DNA of 12,051 nucleotides from Desulfobacca acetoxidans (GTDB lineage: Bacteria > Desulfobacterota > Desulfobaccia > Desulfobaccales > 0-14-0-80-60-11): assembly GCA_020723225.1 (NCBI GenBank), contig DYJG01000029.1, positions 1-12,051 of the forward strand, read 5' to 3'. Below are positions 6,681 to 12,051 of this stretch, one piece after another. Within the stretch, counting starts at the first letter, position 1. Each line of letters starts with the position of its first letter. The notes below the pieces were generated by a model, which saw only the letters and a program-made list of their open reading frames with translations, was not told the origin of the DNA and did no database searches. A program made the position numbers and the translations under genes.

Positions 6681-7760
6681 TGATCCGGTGAGATCGTTTT
6701 GTAGCCTGGCCGCCACGCCCCCTTGGAGTTAACCCGAACAGTCAAACGGGCCTGAGCCCGAATCCGCAAGGAAGGGAGTTCAAGGAACTTGGAATCACCA
6801 CGCCCCTTTGTCGGCATCGACGTATCTTCAAAACATCTGGACATGGACACCATGCCCGTCAGCAAACCGTTCTCTCAACCCTACACCACAGATGGCATCG
6901 CCGCCCTGGTACAACATCTCAAGGCTCTCAACCCCCAAATCGTCCTGCTGGAAGCCACCGGGGGTTACGAGATTGCTGTGGCCTACGCCCTGTAAGAGGT
7001 TGGCCTGCCCGTAGTCATCATTAATCCCAAAACCGTACGCAACTTTGCCAAGGCCCTCGGCGTCCTGGCCAAGACCGATAAGCTGGACGCAAAGATTTTG
7101 GCCCTCTACGCCCAGAAGATTCAACCCCAGGTGCGGCCCCTGAAAGAGGCGGAGCAGCTGGAACTATCCAACCTCGTGACCCGCAGGCGCCAGTTGCGGG
7201 ACATGATCACCATGGAGGAGAACCGCCTGCGTACCTGCACTGCCAGAGTGCGGGGCAACGTTGAAAAATCACTGGCGCACCTGCGCCAACTCCTGGATGA
7301 CCTGGATCGTGAGATCCAGGACTTTATCTGCCGCAGCCCCCTGTGGCATGAAAAAGCGATGATACTTCAGGAGGTTATAGGCATTGGCCCCGTGGTCTCC
7401 ACCTCCCTCATCGCTCTCTTGCCGGAACTGGGCTCTATTGACCGCAAAAAGATATCCGCCCTAGTCGGAGTGGCTCCCATGAACCGGGACAGCGGCCAAT
7501 GGCGGGGGCAGCGGCGCATTCAGGGCGGCCGTCCGGCCGTACGCCGGGTCCTATACATGGCGGCCCTGGTAGCCACCCGTTATAACCCGGTGATCCGGGA
7601 CTTTTACCAACGTCTGCGCCAAGCCGGCAAAGCGCCCAAAGTGGCCCTTACCGCCTGTATGCGCAAACTCTTGGTGATACTGAATGCGAGGCTCAAAAAT
7701 CACGCTCGCTGTAACCAACCGCTGCCTCTTGCAGCTTGACAGGAAAGACAGCCGATTTAA
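6681..7760 (+). mobile_element. IS110-family insertion sequence (ends approximate)
   Basis: The element is defined by an IS110-type DEDD recombinase gene (6789-7739) and by a likely left junction after 6680, where a dispersed hairpin repeat loses its expected right end. The bases CT just before the junction match the core dinucleotide known for IS621 of this family. The 108 bases from 6681 to 6788 are noncoding and GC-rich with local stems such as GGGCCTGAGCCC (6749-6760), the place where IS110-group elements encode a bridge RNA. The right end is not resolved: no continuation of the hairpin repeat appears after the gene, and 7760 is only a guess based on a CCTTTTGAT sequence resembling the left CCCCTTGAT. 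IS110 elements lack clear terminal inverted repeats, so this cannot be settled from one copy. Confidence 0.6.
6789..7739 (+). pseudogene. IS110-family transposase interrupted by one in-frame TAA
   Basis: One frame of 316 codons encodes an IS110-type site-specific recombinase, broken by a TAA at 6993-6995 (codon 69) and otherwise intact. The N-terminal RuvC-like DEDD domain shows VGIDVSSKHLD (Asp11), LLEATGGYE (Glu55) and AKTDKLDA (Asp97 and Asp100). The C-terminal half has IGIGPVVSTSLIALLPELG and then MNRDSGQWRGQRR, whose Ser235 is probably the second-domain catalytic serine, followed by RRVLYMAALVATRYNP and KVALTACMRKLLVILN. Continuity of family sequence on both sides, with AL before and EVGLPVVIINPK after, means a single substitution (for example CAA to TAA) made the stop. 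The stop separates the first two acidic residues from the last two, so neither fragment should be active. The start is a TTG, with GGAAGGGAG about ten bases upstream. Low-level readthrough or a sequencing error remain possible. Confidence 0.9.
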
Positions 7761-7851
7761 CTCCTTTTGATTATGAATTGGTATGAGAAAATCCAAACCC
7801 GCTTCTTCTCCTTTTTCCCCTTTTCCCCAAAACCCAGAAATCATATTTGTA

Positions 7852-7873
7852 ACAGGATTGGCATCAATCCTGT
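7852..7873. promoter_or_regulatory. perfect 9-bp palindrome, candidate activator site or hairpin
   Basis: ACAGGATTG and CAATCCTGT are perfect reverse complements around the four-base spacer GCAT. The site lies about 87 bases before the sigma-54-like promoter at 7960, a distance typical of enhancer-binding-protein sites, and about 110 bases after the transposase gene. It could instead be a weak terminator of the insertion sequence, but no T-run follows. A pyrimidine-rich stretch (about 7800-7829) lies just upstream. Confidence 0.4.
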
Positions 7874-7959
7874 CAATAAAATGGCAGCTAGGCAAAGATT
7901 ACCACTGTTGGAGCCGGGCCATTTTTCCGGAAACCCGCGCCATTTCTGCATCTGGTCTT

Positions 7960-7975
7960 TGGTATTAAATTTGCA
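7960..7975 (+). promoter_or_regulatory. sigma-54-type promoter (GG-N10-GC)
   Basis: TGGTATTAAATTTGCA carries the -24 TGG and -12 TTGCA elements with the exact GG-N10-GC spacing of sigma-54 promoters. Transcription would start near 7986, about 26 bases before the ATG of the next gene and just ahead of its AAGGAG site. The full -24 consensus would read TGGCAC, so this is a good but imperfect match. Confidence 0.6.
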
Positions 7976-8011
7976 TGAAAAACCGGTAAAGTTCCCATAA
8001 GGAGATGTGGA

Positions 8012-8335
8012 ATGGAAATTTCCAGCCTTTATCCCCAGCAAACAATGACGTTGGAATCGGGGGTGGAAGACCGGGCCGCGGTTTCCCGCCAGGCAACGGC
8101 GGCGGTCCTGAATTCCGAAGATCAAATTGCCTCTGAAGAAGACCGGGTGGAATTAATCCGGGCCCAAAACCTGGCCTCCCCTCCCGCGGAAGACGTGGAT
8201 CTCGACCAGGCCCAGAAGCTCCTCCAGCAGGTGCAGCAGGACTGGAGCGCCTTCGGCCGCAAAGATTTGCGGGAGCTATATCAATTCGACCGCCTACGGG
8301 AGATCGTCGCCCAGGTAAAATCGGTGCAGTTCTAA
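8012..8335 (+). CDS. Hypothetical 107-residue acidic protein
   Basis: The gene starts at an ATG with AAGGAG seven bases upstream and encodes a soluble, acidic, Gln-rich protein with no signal peptide or membrane segment. The first 55 residues look disordered (ending SEEDRVELIRAQ). The rest is predicted helical, with DLDQAQKLLQQVQQDW followed by FGRKDLRELYQFDRLREIV. I do not recognise a family. The short DRVEL motif after a disordered segment recalls anti-sigma factor FlgM, but the C-terminal FlgM pattern is not visible, so I do not assign it. It is the first gene behind a sigma-54-like promoter and is followed after 35 bases by another small gene on the same strand, so the two probably form an operon. 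In deltaproteobacteria such promoters often drive motility genes, which is only a hint here. Confidence 0.8.
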   Translation: MEISSLYPQQTMTLESGVEDRAAVSRQATAAVLNSEDQIASEEDRVELIRAQNLASPPAEDVDLDQAQKLLQQVQQDWSAFGRKDLRELYQFDRLREIVAQVKSVQF

Positions 8336-8370
8336 CGTAAACCGGAATTATTGCCGATCAAGAGGCTGTC

Positions 8371-8808
8371 ATGAAGATAGAAGATCTGCTTTCCATAGCT
8401 GCGACCCCGAAACCCCAGGAGGCCAAACCCGCCAAAGGGGCAAACTTTGCCCAACACCTGGAGGAGGCCCTGGCCGCCGATATCCAGAACACCGCGGGTT
8501 CTCAAGCCGCCGGGAAAGTGGCGCCCACCGCCGCGGTTGACCCGTTGGCGGAAATCAGCCGCAACCCCACCGAGGTGCTGGACAAGGTCCTGTCCCGCCT
8601 GGATACCTACCGGGAGGCCCTGGCCCAGCCCGACGTGCCCCTGAAAAAATTGTCCTCCCTGGTGCAGATGCTGGAGACGGACAGCCAGCGGCTTCAGACC
8701 CTGGCCCAGGATCTGCCCGGGAATTCACCCCTCAAGCAGGTGATGGAGGAGGCCGCAGCCCTGGCCTATACGGAGAGCTTCAAGTTTAACCGGGGCGACT
8801 ACGTCTAA
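8371..8808 (+). CDS. Hypothetical 145-residue Ala/Pro-rich helical protein, possibly motility-related
   Basis: The start at 8371 has AAGAGG five bases upstream. The first 70 residues are low in complexity and rich in Ala, Lys and Pro (for example PKPQEAKPAKG). The second half is predicted helical: NPTEVLDKVLSRLDTYREAL, then LKKLSSLVQMLETDSQRLQTLA, then LKQVMEEAAALAYTE. It ends FKFNRGDYV. There is no signal peptide or membrane segment. I cannot place it in a named family. The layout of a disordered start, helical bundle and KFNRGDYV end, together with the sigma-54-like promoter before its partner gene, fits small accessory proteins of deltaproteobacterial flagellar clusters. That is inference, and no recognised flagellar gene lies in the window. 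It follows the 107-residue gene and is the last gene before a terminator. Confidence 0.8.
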   Translation: MKIEDLLSIAATPKPQEAKPAKGANFAQHLEEALAADIQNTAGSQAAGKVAPTAAVDPLAEISRNPTEVLDKVLSRLDTYREALAQPDVPLKKLSSLVQMLETDSQRLQTLAQDLPGNSPLKQVMEEAAALAYTESFKFNRGDYV

Positions 8809-8923
8809 AGGTTAGTAAGAGGCGTTGCTTCGAAGGGTGTGAGCGCCGTCCGGGAGGAACGGACCCCCCTTAGTAGGAGCCTCCAACCAAACCAAAATCC
8901 GGCAGGAAGAAGGCCAGGGGCAA
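8809..8923 (+). other. structured 3' region before the terminator, no gene seen
   Basis: This GC-rich stretch between the last codon of the upstream operon and its terminator can fold. GGTT (8810-8813) pairs with AACC (8885-8888), and GAGGC (8819-8823) with GCCTC (8879-8883), closing a domain that contains a GTCCG/CGGAC hairpin (8848-8852 with 8860-8864). A competing GGCG/CGCC hairpin (8821-8824 with 8844-8847) would exclude the second outer helix. I recognise no known riboswitch or RNA family. It may be a structured 3' untranslated region or a small RNA released from it. Confidence 0.35.
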
Positions 8924-8960
8924 GGTGAAGCCGGCGCTAAGCGTCGGCTTCGCCTTTTTT
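8924..8960 (+). terminator. strong intrinsic terminator
   Basis: Two 15-base arms, 8924-8938 and 8940-8954, pair completely with two G-T wobbles and are followed directly by six T (8955-8960). This should end the operon of the two small unknown genes. From here to the hairpin at 9053 the sequence is AT-rich and holds no gene that I can see. Confidence 0.9.
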
Positions 8961-9052
8961 ATCCTTGGCAAACCCCCATTTTCATCCTATATTGTAAAAA
9001 ATTTGCTTCCTTATAACTATACTGAATGACTTAATTAAGCGGACTTAGCATT

Positions 9053-9116
9053 CTCTGCGGCCTCTGCGTCTCTGCGAGAAACATCTTTTTCTCGCAGAGA
9101 CGCAGAGTGCGCAGAG
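9053..9116. repeat. CTCTGCG-type inverted repeat, 29-bp arms
   Basis: Arms at 9053-9081 and 9088-9116 are reverse complements over 29 bases with two mismatches, around a six-base spacer. The unit is CTCTGCGTCTCTGCG and its complement CGCAGAGACGCAGAG. The arrangement of tandem units within long arms resembles the GCAAAGAC element at 4099-4270 but with another unit. It lies about 30 bases before the predicted promoter of the HIT gene. Confidence 0.88.
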
Positions 9117-9148
9117 ATGTATAAGGCACAATTATTCATATCGCCAGG

Positions 9149-9154
9149 TATAAT
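9149..9154 (+). promoter_or_regulatory. -10 box of a likely promoter for the HIT gene
   Basis: A perfect TATAAT lies 21 bases before the ATG at 9176. The region 17 bases upstream (9126-9131, GCACAA) is a poor -35 box, so the promoter may be weak or activator-dependent. The leader would be about 15 bases and has only a weak ribosome binding site (ACGAGA). Confidence 0.45.
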
Positions 9155-9175
9155 CCTCCCACGAGAATAAAAACC

Positions 9176-9616
9176 ATGACCGACTGCATCTTCTGCCGCA
9201 TCGCCGCGGGGGATCTGCCCGCAGAGGTGGTGCTGGACACGCCCCGGGTCCTGGCCTTCCTGGACATCGCGCCGGTGCACTACGGCCACACCCTGATCAT
9301 CCCCAAGGACCACTACCAAAACCTCCTGGACCTGCCCGGCGACCTTTGGCAGGAGATGGGCCAAGCCGCACGCCTCGTGGCCCAGGCCCTGCAAAAGAGC
9401 TTCTACGCTAAGGGCTTCAACCTGGGCATGAACAACTTCGAAGCCGCGGGCCAGGTGGTCTTCCACGCCCACCTGCACGTCATCCCCCGCTACGTGAACG
9501 ACGGCCTGCTGCTTTTCCCCCAAGTGACCTATCCCCCCGGGGACATGGCAAAGGTGGGGATGCGCCTCCGGGAGGCGCTGGAGAGTGAGCAGTATGCAGT
9601 GAGCAGTGAGCAGTAA
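9176..9616 (+). CDS. HIT-family nucleotide hydrolase
   Basis: This 146-residue protein belongs to the histidine triad family, cytoplasmic enzymes that hydrolyse nucleoside phosphoramidates or related nucleotide conjugates. The triad is HAHLHVIPR, with His97, His99 (expected nucleophile) and His101. CIFC (Cys4 and Cys7) at the N-terminus suggests the zinc site found in many bacterial members. APVHYGHTLIIPKDH (about 32-46) and LGMNNFEAAGQVVFH complete the pattern. The exact substrate cannot be told; HinT-like or Ap4A hydrolase-like activities are both possible. The last ten residues, SEQYAVSSEQ, and the stop codon are encoded by 7-bp repeats (9585-9629), so the natural end of the protein was probably replaced or extended by a repeat. 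The gene stands alone and is convergent with pabC. Confidence 0.95.
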   Translation: MTDCIFCRIAAGDLPAEVVLDTPRVLAFLDIAPVHYGHTLIIPKDHYQNLLDLPGDLWQEMGQAARLVAQALQKSFYAKGFNLGMNNFEAAGQVVFHAHLHVIPRYVNDGLLLFPQVTYPPGDMAKVGMRLREALESEQYAVSSEQ

Positions 9617-9629
9617 GCAGTGAGCAGTG
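9585..9629 (+). repeat. 7-bp tandem array (GTGAGCA) overlapping the end of the HIT gene
   Basis: Six consecutive units read GTGAGCA, GTATGCA, GTGAGCA, GTGAGCA, GTAAGCA, GTGAGCA, followed by GTG. The array covers the last ten codons and the TAA of the HIT gene and continues 13 bases beyond. It is a variant of the ATCAGTG heptad seen elsewhere: same period, same GTGA/GTAA alternation. A more degenerate stretch of related units follows at about 9658-9695. Confidence 0.92.
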
Positions 9630-9716
9630 TAGGGTGCGTCTCACGCACCATTTTGGAATAATCAGCGGTCAGGAAGAGTAATAAGCGATCAGTGAGGTGC
9701 GTTCTACCCACCATCC
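9630..9716. repeat. GGTGCGT hairpin and a decayed second copy
   Basis: GGTGCGT (9633-9639) and ACGCACC (9643-9649) form a perfect 7-bp stem with loop CTC, preceded by TAG and followed by ATT. A second, decayed copy, GGTGCGTTCTACCCACC, lies at 9696-9712. Between them are degenerate heptad units. The pair sits between the convergent HIT and pabC genes, where it could act as a two-way transcription barrier, though neither copy has a T-tract. Confidence 0.75.
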
Positions 9717-9720
9717 GCGG

Positions 9721-10575
9721 CTAATTCCTGGGGGGTAATAGCGCCTCAGAATCCAGACACTCCTGCAGCATCCCGGTCGCCGGGGAAATGGGCAGCTCCC
9801 TGACATCCAGAGACGATACCGGCATCACTCCCATCAAGGAATTAGTCACCCAGAAGCCCTCAGCCTGGGCAATTTGGCTAAGGGTTGTGGGCTGGTGAGT
9901 TAGCGCAAGCCCCCGCCGGGCCAAACCCCGGCCCAGGACCTCCAGGGTCACTCCCGGCAGGGCGCTGGGGGCCTGGGGGGTATAAAAGCCGCCATCTTGG
10001 GCATAGACCAGGCTGGTGGCCGCGCCTTCGGACACCAGGCCGTCCGCCTCCAGGATCAGGGCCTCATTGGCTCCCTGATCCAGGGCATACTGCCGGGCCG
10101 CCAGGTAAAAGAGATAATTGAGGCTCTTGTGCTTACCCATGAAGGTGGTTCGGCGCTCCGGGAAGGTGGCTAGATTCCAGCCCCGGGCGTATTCCTCCGG
10201 GCCGGGGGGGGTGTAAGGCTGGGCCCAGATCACCAACGTGGGCCGGGTCGCCGGGGGCAGCCCCAAGGCCGGGGCCGTTCCCCGGGATAGCAGAATCTTC
10301 AGCCGGGCAACACCCTGCTCCAGTCCGTTGGCCGCCAACAGCCGGTTTAGTCGTTCTGACCAGGGAAAATCCTCAGGAAAGGGAATCCTGAAAGCCCGGG
10401 CCGAGTCCCGGAGCCGGGCCAGGTGCTCACCCAGGAACTGGGGGCGCCCGTCTTCCGCCCGCAGGGTCTCGAAAAAGCCGTCCCCGTAAAGAAACCCCCG
10501 ATCGTTGACGGATACGGCCGCCCGCTCCAGGGGCGTTAACTCGTTATTCAGCCAAACAAACCCGGAATTTTCCAT
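9721..10575 (-). CDS. pabC: Aminodeoxychorismate lyase (class IV PLP aminotransferase fold)
   Basis: This 284-residue PLP enzyme should release pyruvate from 4-amino-4-deoxychorismate to give p-aminobenzoate for folate. It has the class IV fold signatures: NDRGFLYGDGFFETLR (24-39), ARLRDSARAF, the PLP lysine in GKHKSLNYL (Lys150), EALILEADGLVSEGAATS (about 171-188) and WVTNSLMGVMPV. Branched-chain or D-amino-acid aminotransferases share the fold, and sequence alone separates them poorly. The pabB gene on the same strand just upstream, 184 bases away, makes the lyase assignment the most likely. The start ATG (10573-10575) has AAGGTGA ten bases upstream and GGGAG almost touching it. The leader is occupied by a GGGCGAAC repeat, so translation may depend on mRNA folding. 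Confidence 0.88.
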   Translation of the reverse strand: MENSGFVWLNNELTPLERAAVSVNDRGFLYGDGFFETLRAEDGRPQFLGEHLARLRDSARAFRIPFPEDFPWSERLNRLLAANGLEQGVARLKILLSRGTAPALGLPPATRPTLVIWAQPYTPPGPEEYARGWNLATFPERRTTFMGKHKSLNYLFYLAARQYALDQGANEALILEADGLVSEGAATSLVYAQDGGFYTPQAPSALPGVTLEVLGRGLARRGLALTHQPTTLSQIAQAEGFWVTNSLMGVMPVSSLDVRELPISPATGMLQECLDSEALLPPRN

Positions 10576-10591
10576 ACTCCCTGCGTCACCT

Positions 10592-10654
10592 TGTGGGGGC
10601 GAACCTGGTCATCGCCTGCTCCACCTCTGGGCGAACACAAGGTTCGCCCCTACA
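10592..10654. repeat. composite GGGGCGAAC hairpin repeat in the pabB-pabC spacer
   Basis: The right arm GTTCGCCCCTACA (10642-10654) can pair with two different left arms. One is the near GGGCGAAC (10629-10636), an 8-bp perfect stem with loop ACAAG. The other is the distant TGTGGGGGCGAAC (10592-10604), 13 bp with one G-T wobble. The 24 bases between the left arms are unrelated to either. The core and loop are identical to the copy at 6654-6680, so this is a dispersed repeat that seems to have gained a second left arm. Confidence 0.8.
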
Positions 10655-10675
10655 GCGCTATCATCAATTATACAG

Positions 10676-10765
10676 TCAGTATCACTGATCACTGATCACT
10701 GAATCACTTCCCCTGGCTCCTGCCCCCCGGCTACGTGATTACTTATCACTTATTACTTATCACTG
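10676..10765. repeat. two heptad tandem arrays in the pabB-pabC spacer
   Basis: The first array (about 10676-10707) has three exact ATCACTG units (10681-10701) with degenerate neighbours. The second (10738-10765) reads ATTACTT, ATCACTT, ATTACTT, ATCACTG. The pabB stop codon (TGA on the minus strand, 10760-10762) lies inside the second array. On the minus strand the units read CAGTGAT and AAGTAAT, the same family as at 466-540 and 1287-1397. Confidence 0.88.
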
Positions 10766-12051
10766 CCCGCTGCCTTCCCCGCCGATCACCCCGAACAGAG
10801 TCCGCCCCTTATGGATGGTCTCTTCATATTCCGCGGCTTCGTCGGAATCGTAAACCACACCGCCGCCCACGGAAAAATGGGCCATTCCTTGCGATATTAT
10901 GGCGGTGCGGATGGCCACGTTCAGATCGAGATTGCGGTGCAGCCCCAGGTAGCCGATGGCCCCGGTGTAGACGTGGCGCACGTGCGGCTCCAGTTCGTCG
11001 ATGATCTCCATGGAGCGGATTTTGGGGCAGCCGGTGATGGAGCCCCCGGGAAAGGTGGCTTTCAAAATATCGACATGGCTGCAACCTTCCCGCACCTGGC
11101 CGGTGACGATGGACACCAGGTGATAGACGTTCTGGTAGGCCTCCAGGCGCTTGTGCTCCCGGACCTTGACCGTGCGGGCCTCGCAGACCTTGCCCAGGTC
11201 GTTGCGCAGCAGGTCCACGATCATGGACAGCTCTGCGTCGTCTTTGCGGCTCTCCTCCAGTTCCCGGCGGAAGGCCGCGTCCTCCTCCGGCGTCTTCCCC
11301 CGGGGCCGGGTGCCCTTGATGGGCCGGGTCTCCAGGTAATCTTCCCGGCGATGGAGAAACCGCTCCATGGAAGTGGAGAGGATGACAAAATCCCGGCAAT
11401 TGAGATAGGCATAAAAAGGCGCGGGGTTCAAATCAAAGAGGCGGAGAAAGAGGCGAAAGGCCTCCCCCTGGAAAGGGAAGGAAAAGCGCTGGGAGAGGTT
11501 CACCTGGTAGACGTCGCCCTGGCGGATATACTCCCGGATGCGGCCGACGGCCTGAAGATAGTCCGCCCGGGTGAAATTGCTGGCGAGCGGCCCCACCCGG
11601 TATGAACCCAGGGGATCGTCTGGAGTAAAAATAGGGGTTTCCTGGGCTTCGGCCTGCCGGCGGCCTTGCGGGTCCTCATAAACGATTTTAACTTGCCAGA
11701 ACCCCCCGGCCCGGCGGTCGTGCACCAGCATCCTTTTGGGGAAGGCCCAGACCATTTCCGGCAGCCCCAGGTCGTCCACCGCGGTGGCGGGCAGCCTCTC
11801 CAATTGATTCTTCAGGTCATAGGCCAGAAACCCGAAGCCGCCTGCGGCGCAGGGCTGCAAGGGGGTAAGCCCGGGCAGCTCCAGGGAGCCCAGCGCGTCC
11901 GCTAACACTGTGAAAGGATCGGCTCGGAAGGAGCGCTCCAGGCCGCCACCGCTTACTTCCACCCCCGGGCCTTTGCTCTTGAGAACCAGAAACGGGTCCC
12001 AGCCCATCAGGGAGTAGCCGGCGCAATCCAGATCCCCGCCGCTCAGCAGGA
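10760..12051 (-). CDS. pabB: Aminodeoxychorismate synthase component I, 5' end outside the window
   Basis: The visible 430 residues are the chorismate-binding part of a PabB/TrpE-type enzyme, which converts chorismate to 4-amino-4-deoxychorismate using ammonia from a PabA glutaminase. Counting from the Met at 12005-12007, RPIKGTRPRG (Lys231) is the key: PIKGT with Lys is the PabB signature, while anthranilate synthases have PIAGT. Other motifs are DVYQVNLSQRF, ELSMIVDLLRNDLG, YQNVYHLVSIVTG, FPGGSITGCPKIRSMEIIDELEP (319-341) and HFSVGGGVVYDSD. The usual SPERF loop reads STSMERF here. The frame stays open to the window edge, and the upstream residues GYSLMGWDPF fit the family, so that Met is internal and the true start lies outside. 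The last residues GEGSGQ and the stop run into a heptad array. pabC follows downstream, as expected for a PABA operon. Confidence 0.93.
   Translation of the reverse strand, partial: LLSGGDLDCAGYSLMGWDPFLVLKSKGPGVEVSGGGLERSFRADPFTVLADALGSLELPGLTPLQPCAAGGFGFLAYDLKNQLERLPATAVDDLGLPEMVWAFPKRMLVHDRRAGGFWQVKIVYEDPQGRRQAEAQETPIFTPDDPLGSYRVGPLASNFTRADYLQAVGRIREYIRQGDVYQVNLSQRFSFPFQGEAFRLFLRLFDLNPAPFYAYLNCRDFVILSTSMERFLHRREDYLETRPIKGTRPRGKTPEEDAAFRRELEESRKDDAELSMIVDLLRNDLGKVCEARTVKVREHKRLEAYQNVYHLVSIVTGQVREGCSHVDILKATFPGGSITGCPKIRSMEIIDELEPHVRHVYTGAIGYLGLHRNLDLNVAIRTAIISQGMAHFSVGGGVVYDSDEAAEYEETIHKGRTLFGVIGGEGSGQ

Noticed and set aside
7767..8000. A 77-codon plus-strand frame between the transposase and the sigma-54 promoter
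   Set aside because: It has no ribosome binding site, an odd composition, and spans the palindrome and the promoter, so it is probably chance.
8012..8335. FlgM anti-sigma factor
   Set aside because: Only a short DRVEL resemblance is present; the C-terminal FlgM helices and their spacing are not recognisable.
8809..8923. Cyclic-di-GMP or other known riboswitch
   Set aside because: The region lies after the genes rather than before them, and the conserved core bases of known riboswitch classes are not visible.
10811..11605. A 264-codon plus-strand frame opposite pabB
   Set aside because: It is the antisense of the conserved PabB core and shows no domain pattern.
10760..12051. Anthranilate synthase (trpE) instead of pabB
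   Set aside because: The active-site loop reads PIKGT with a lysine, the PabB form, rather than PIAGT, and pabC follows directly.

Overview
The window looks like chromosomal DNA of a GC-rich, Gram-negative anaerobe, most plausibly a deltaproteobacterial (Desulfobacterota-type) sulfate reducer or syntroph. This rests on an Aquifex-type aconitase, an acyl-ACP synthetase/acyltransferase fusion, a sigma-54-like promoter, and intergenic spaces filled with short palindromic repeats. The taxonomic guess is inference only; no rRNA or other marker gene is present.

Layout. 1-343 (minus) is the N-terminal part of an EamA/DMT-type membrane transporter. 575-4092 (plus) is a lipid pair: a glycerophosphodiester phosphodiesterase, then a three-domain protein (AMP-forming acyl ligase, acyl carrier domain, PlsC-type acyltransferase). 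Together they suggest phospholipid turnover and re-acylation. 4296-6221 (plus) is a complete aconitase. 6310-6456 (minus) is an unreported-looking 48-residue membrane protein with a strong ribosome binding site, enclosed by a 17-bp inverted repeat. 6681 to about 7760 is an IS110-family insertion sequence whose transposase carries one in-frame TAA; its left edge appears to cut a dispersed hairpin repeat. 8012-8808 (plus) holds two small unrecognised proteins behind a sigma-54-like promoter, ending in a structured 3' region and a strong intrinsic terminator. 9176-9616 (plus) is a HIT-family hydrolase. 9721-12051 (minus) is the p-aminobenzoate branch of folate synthesis: pabB (5' end outside the window), then pabC.

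The most distinctive property is in the spacers. At least five families of palindromic or tandem repeats recur: a 7-bp tandem family (ATCAGTG/ATCAGTA and variants), GCAAAGAC arrays, CTCTGCG arrays, a GGGGCGAAC hairpin and a GGTGCGT hairpin. They often begin at a stop codon, and in two genes (the HIT gene and pabB) the repeat supplies the stop codon itself. I see no CRISPR array, tRNA, rRNA, defence system or phage gene.
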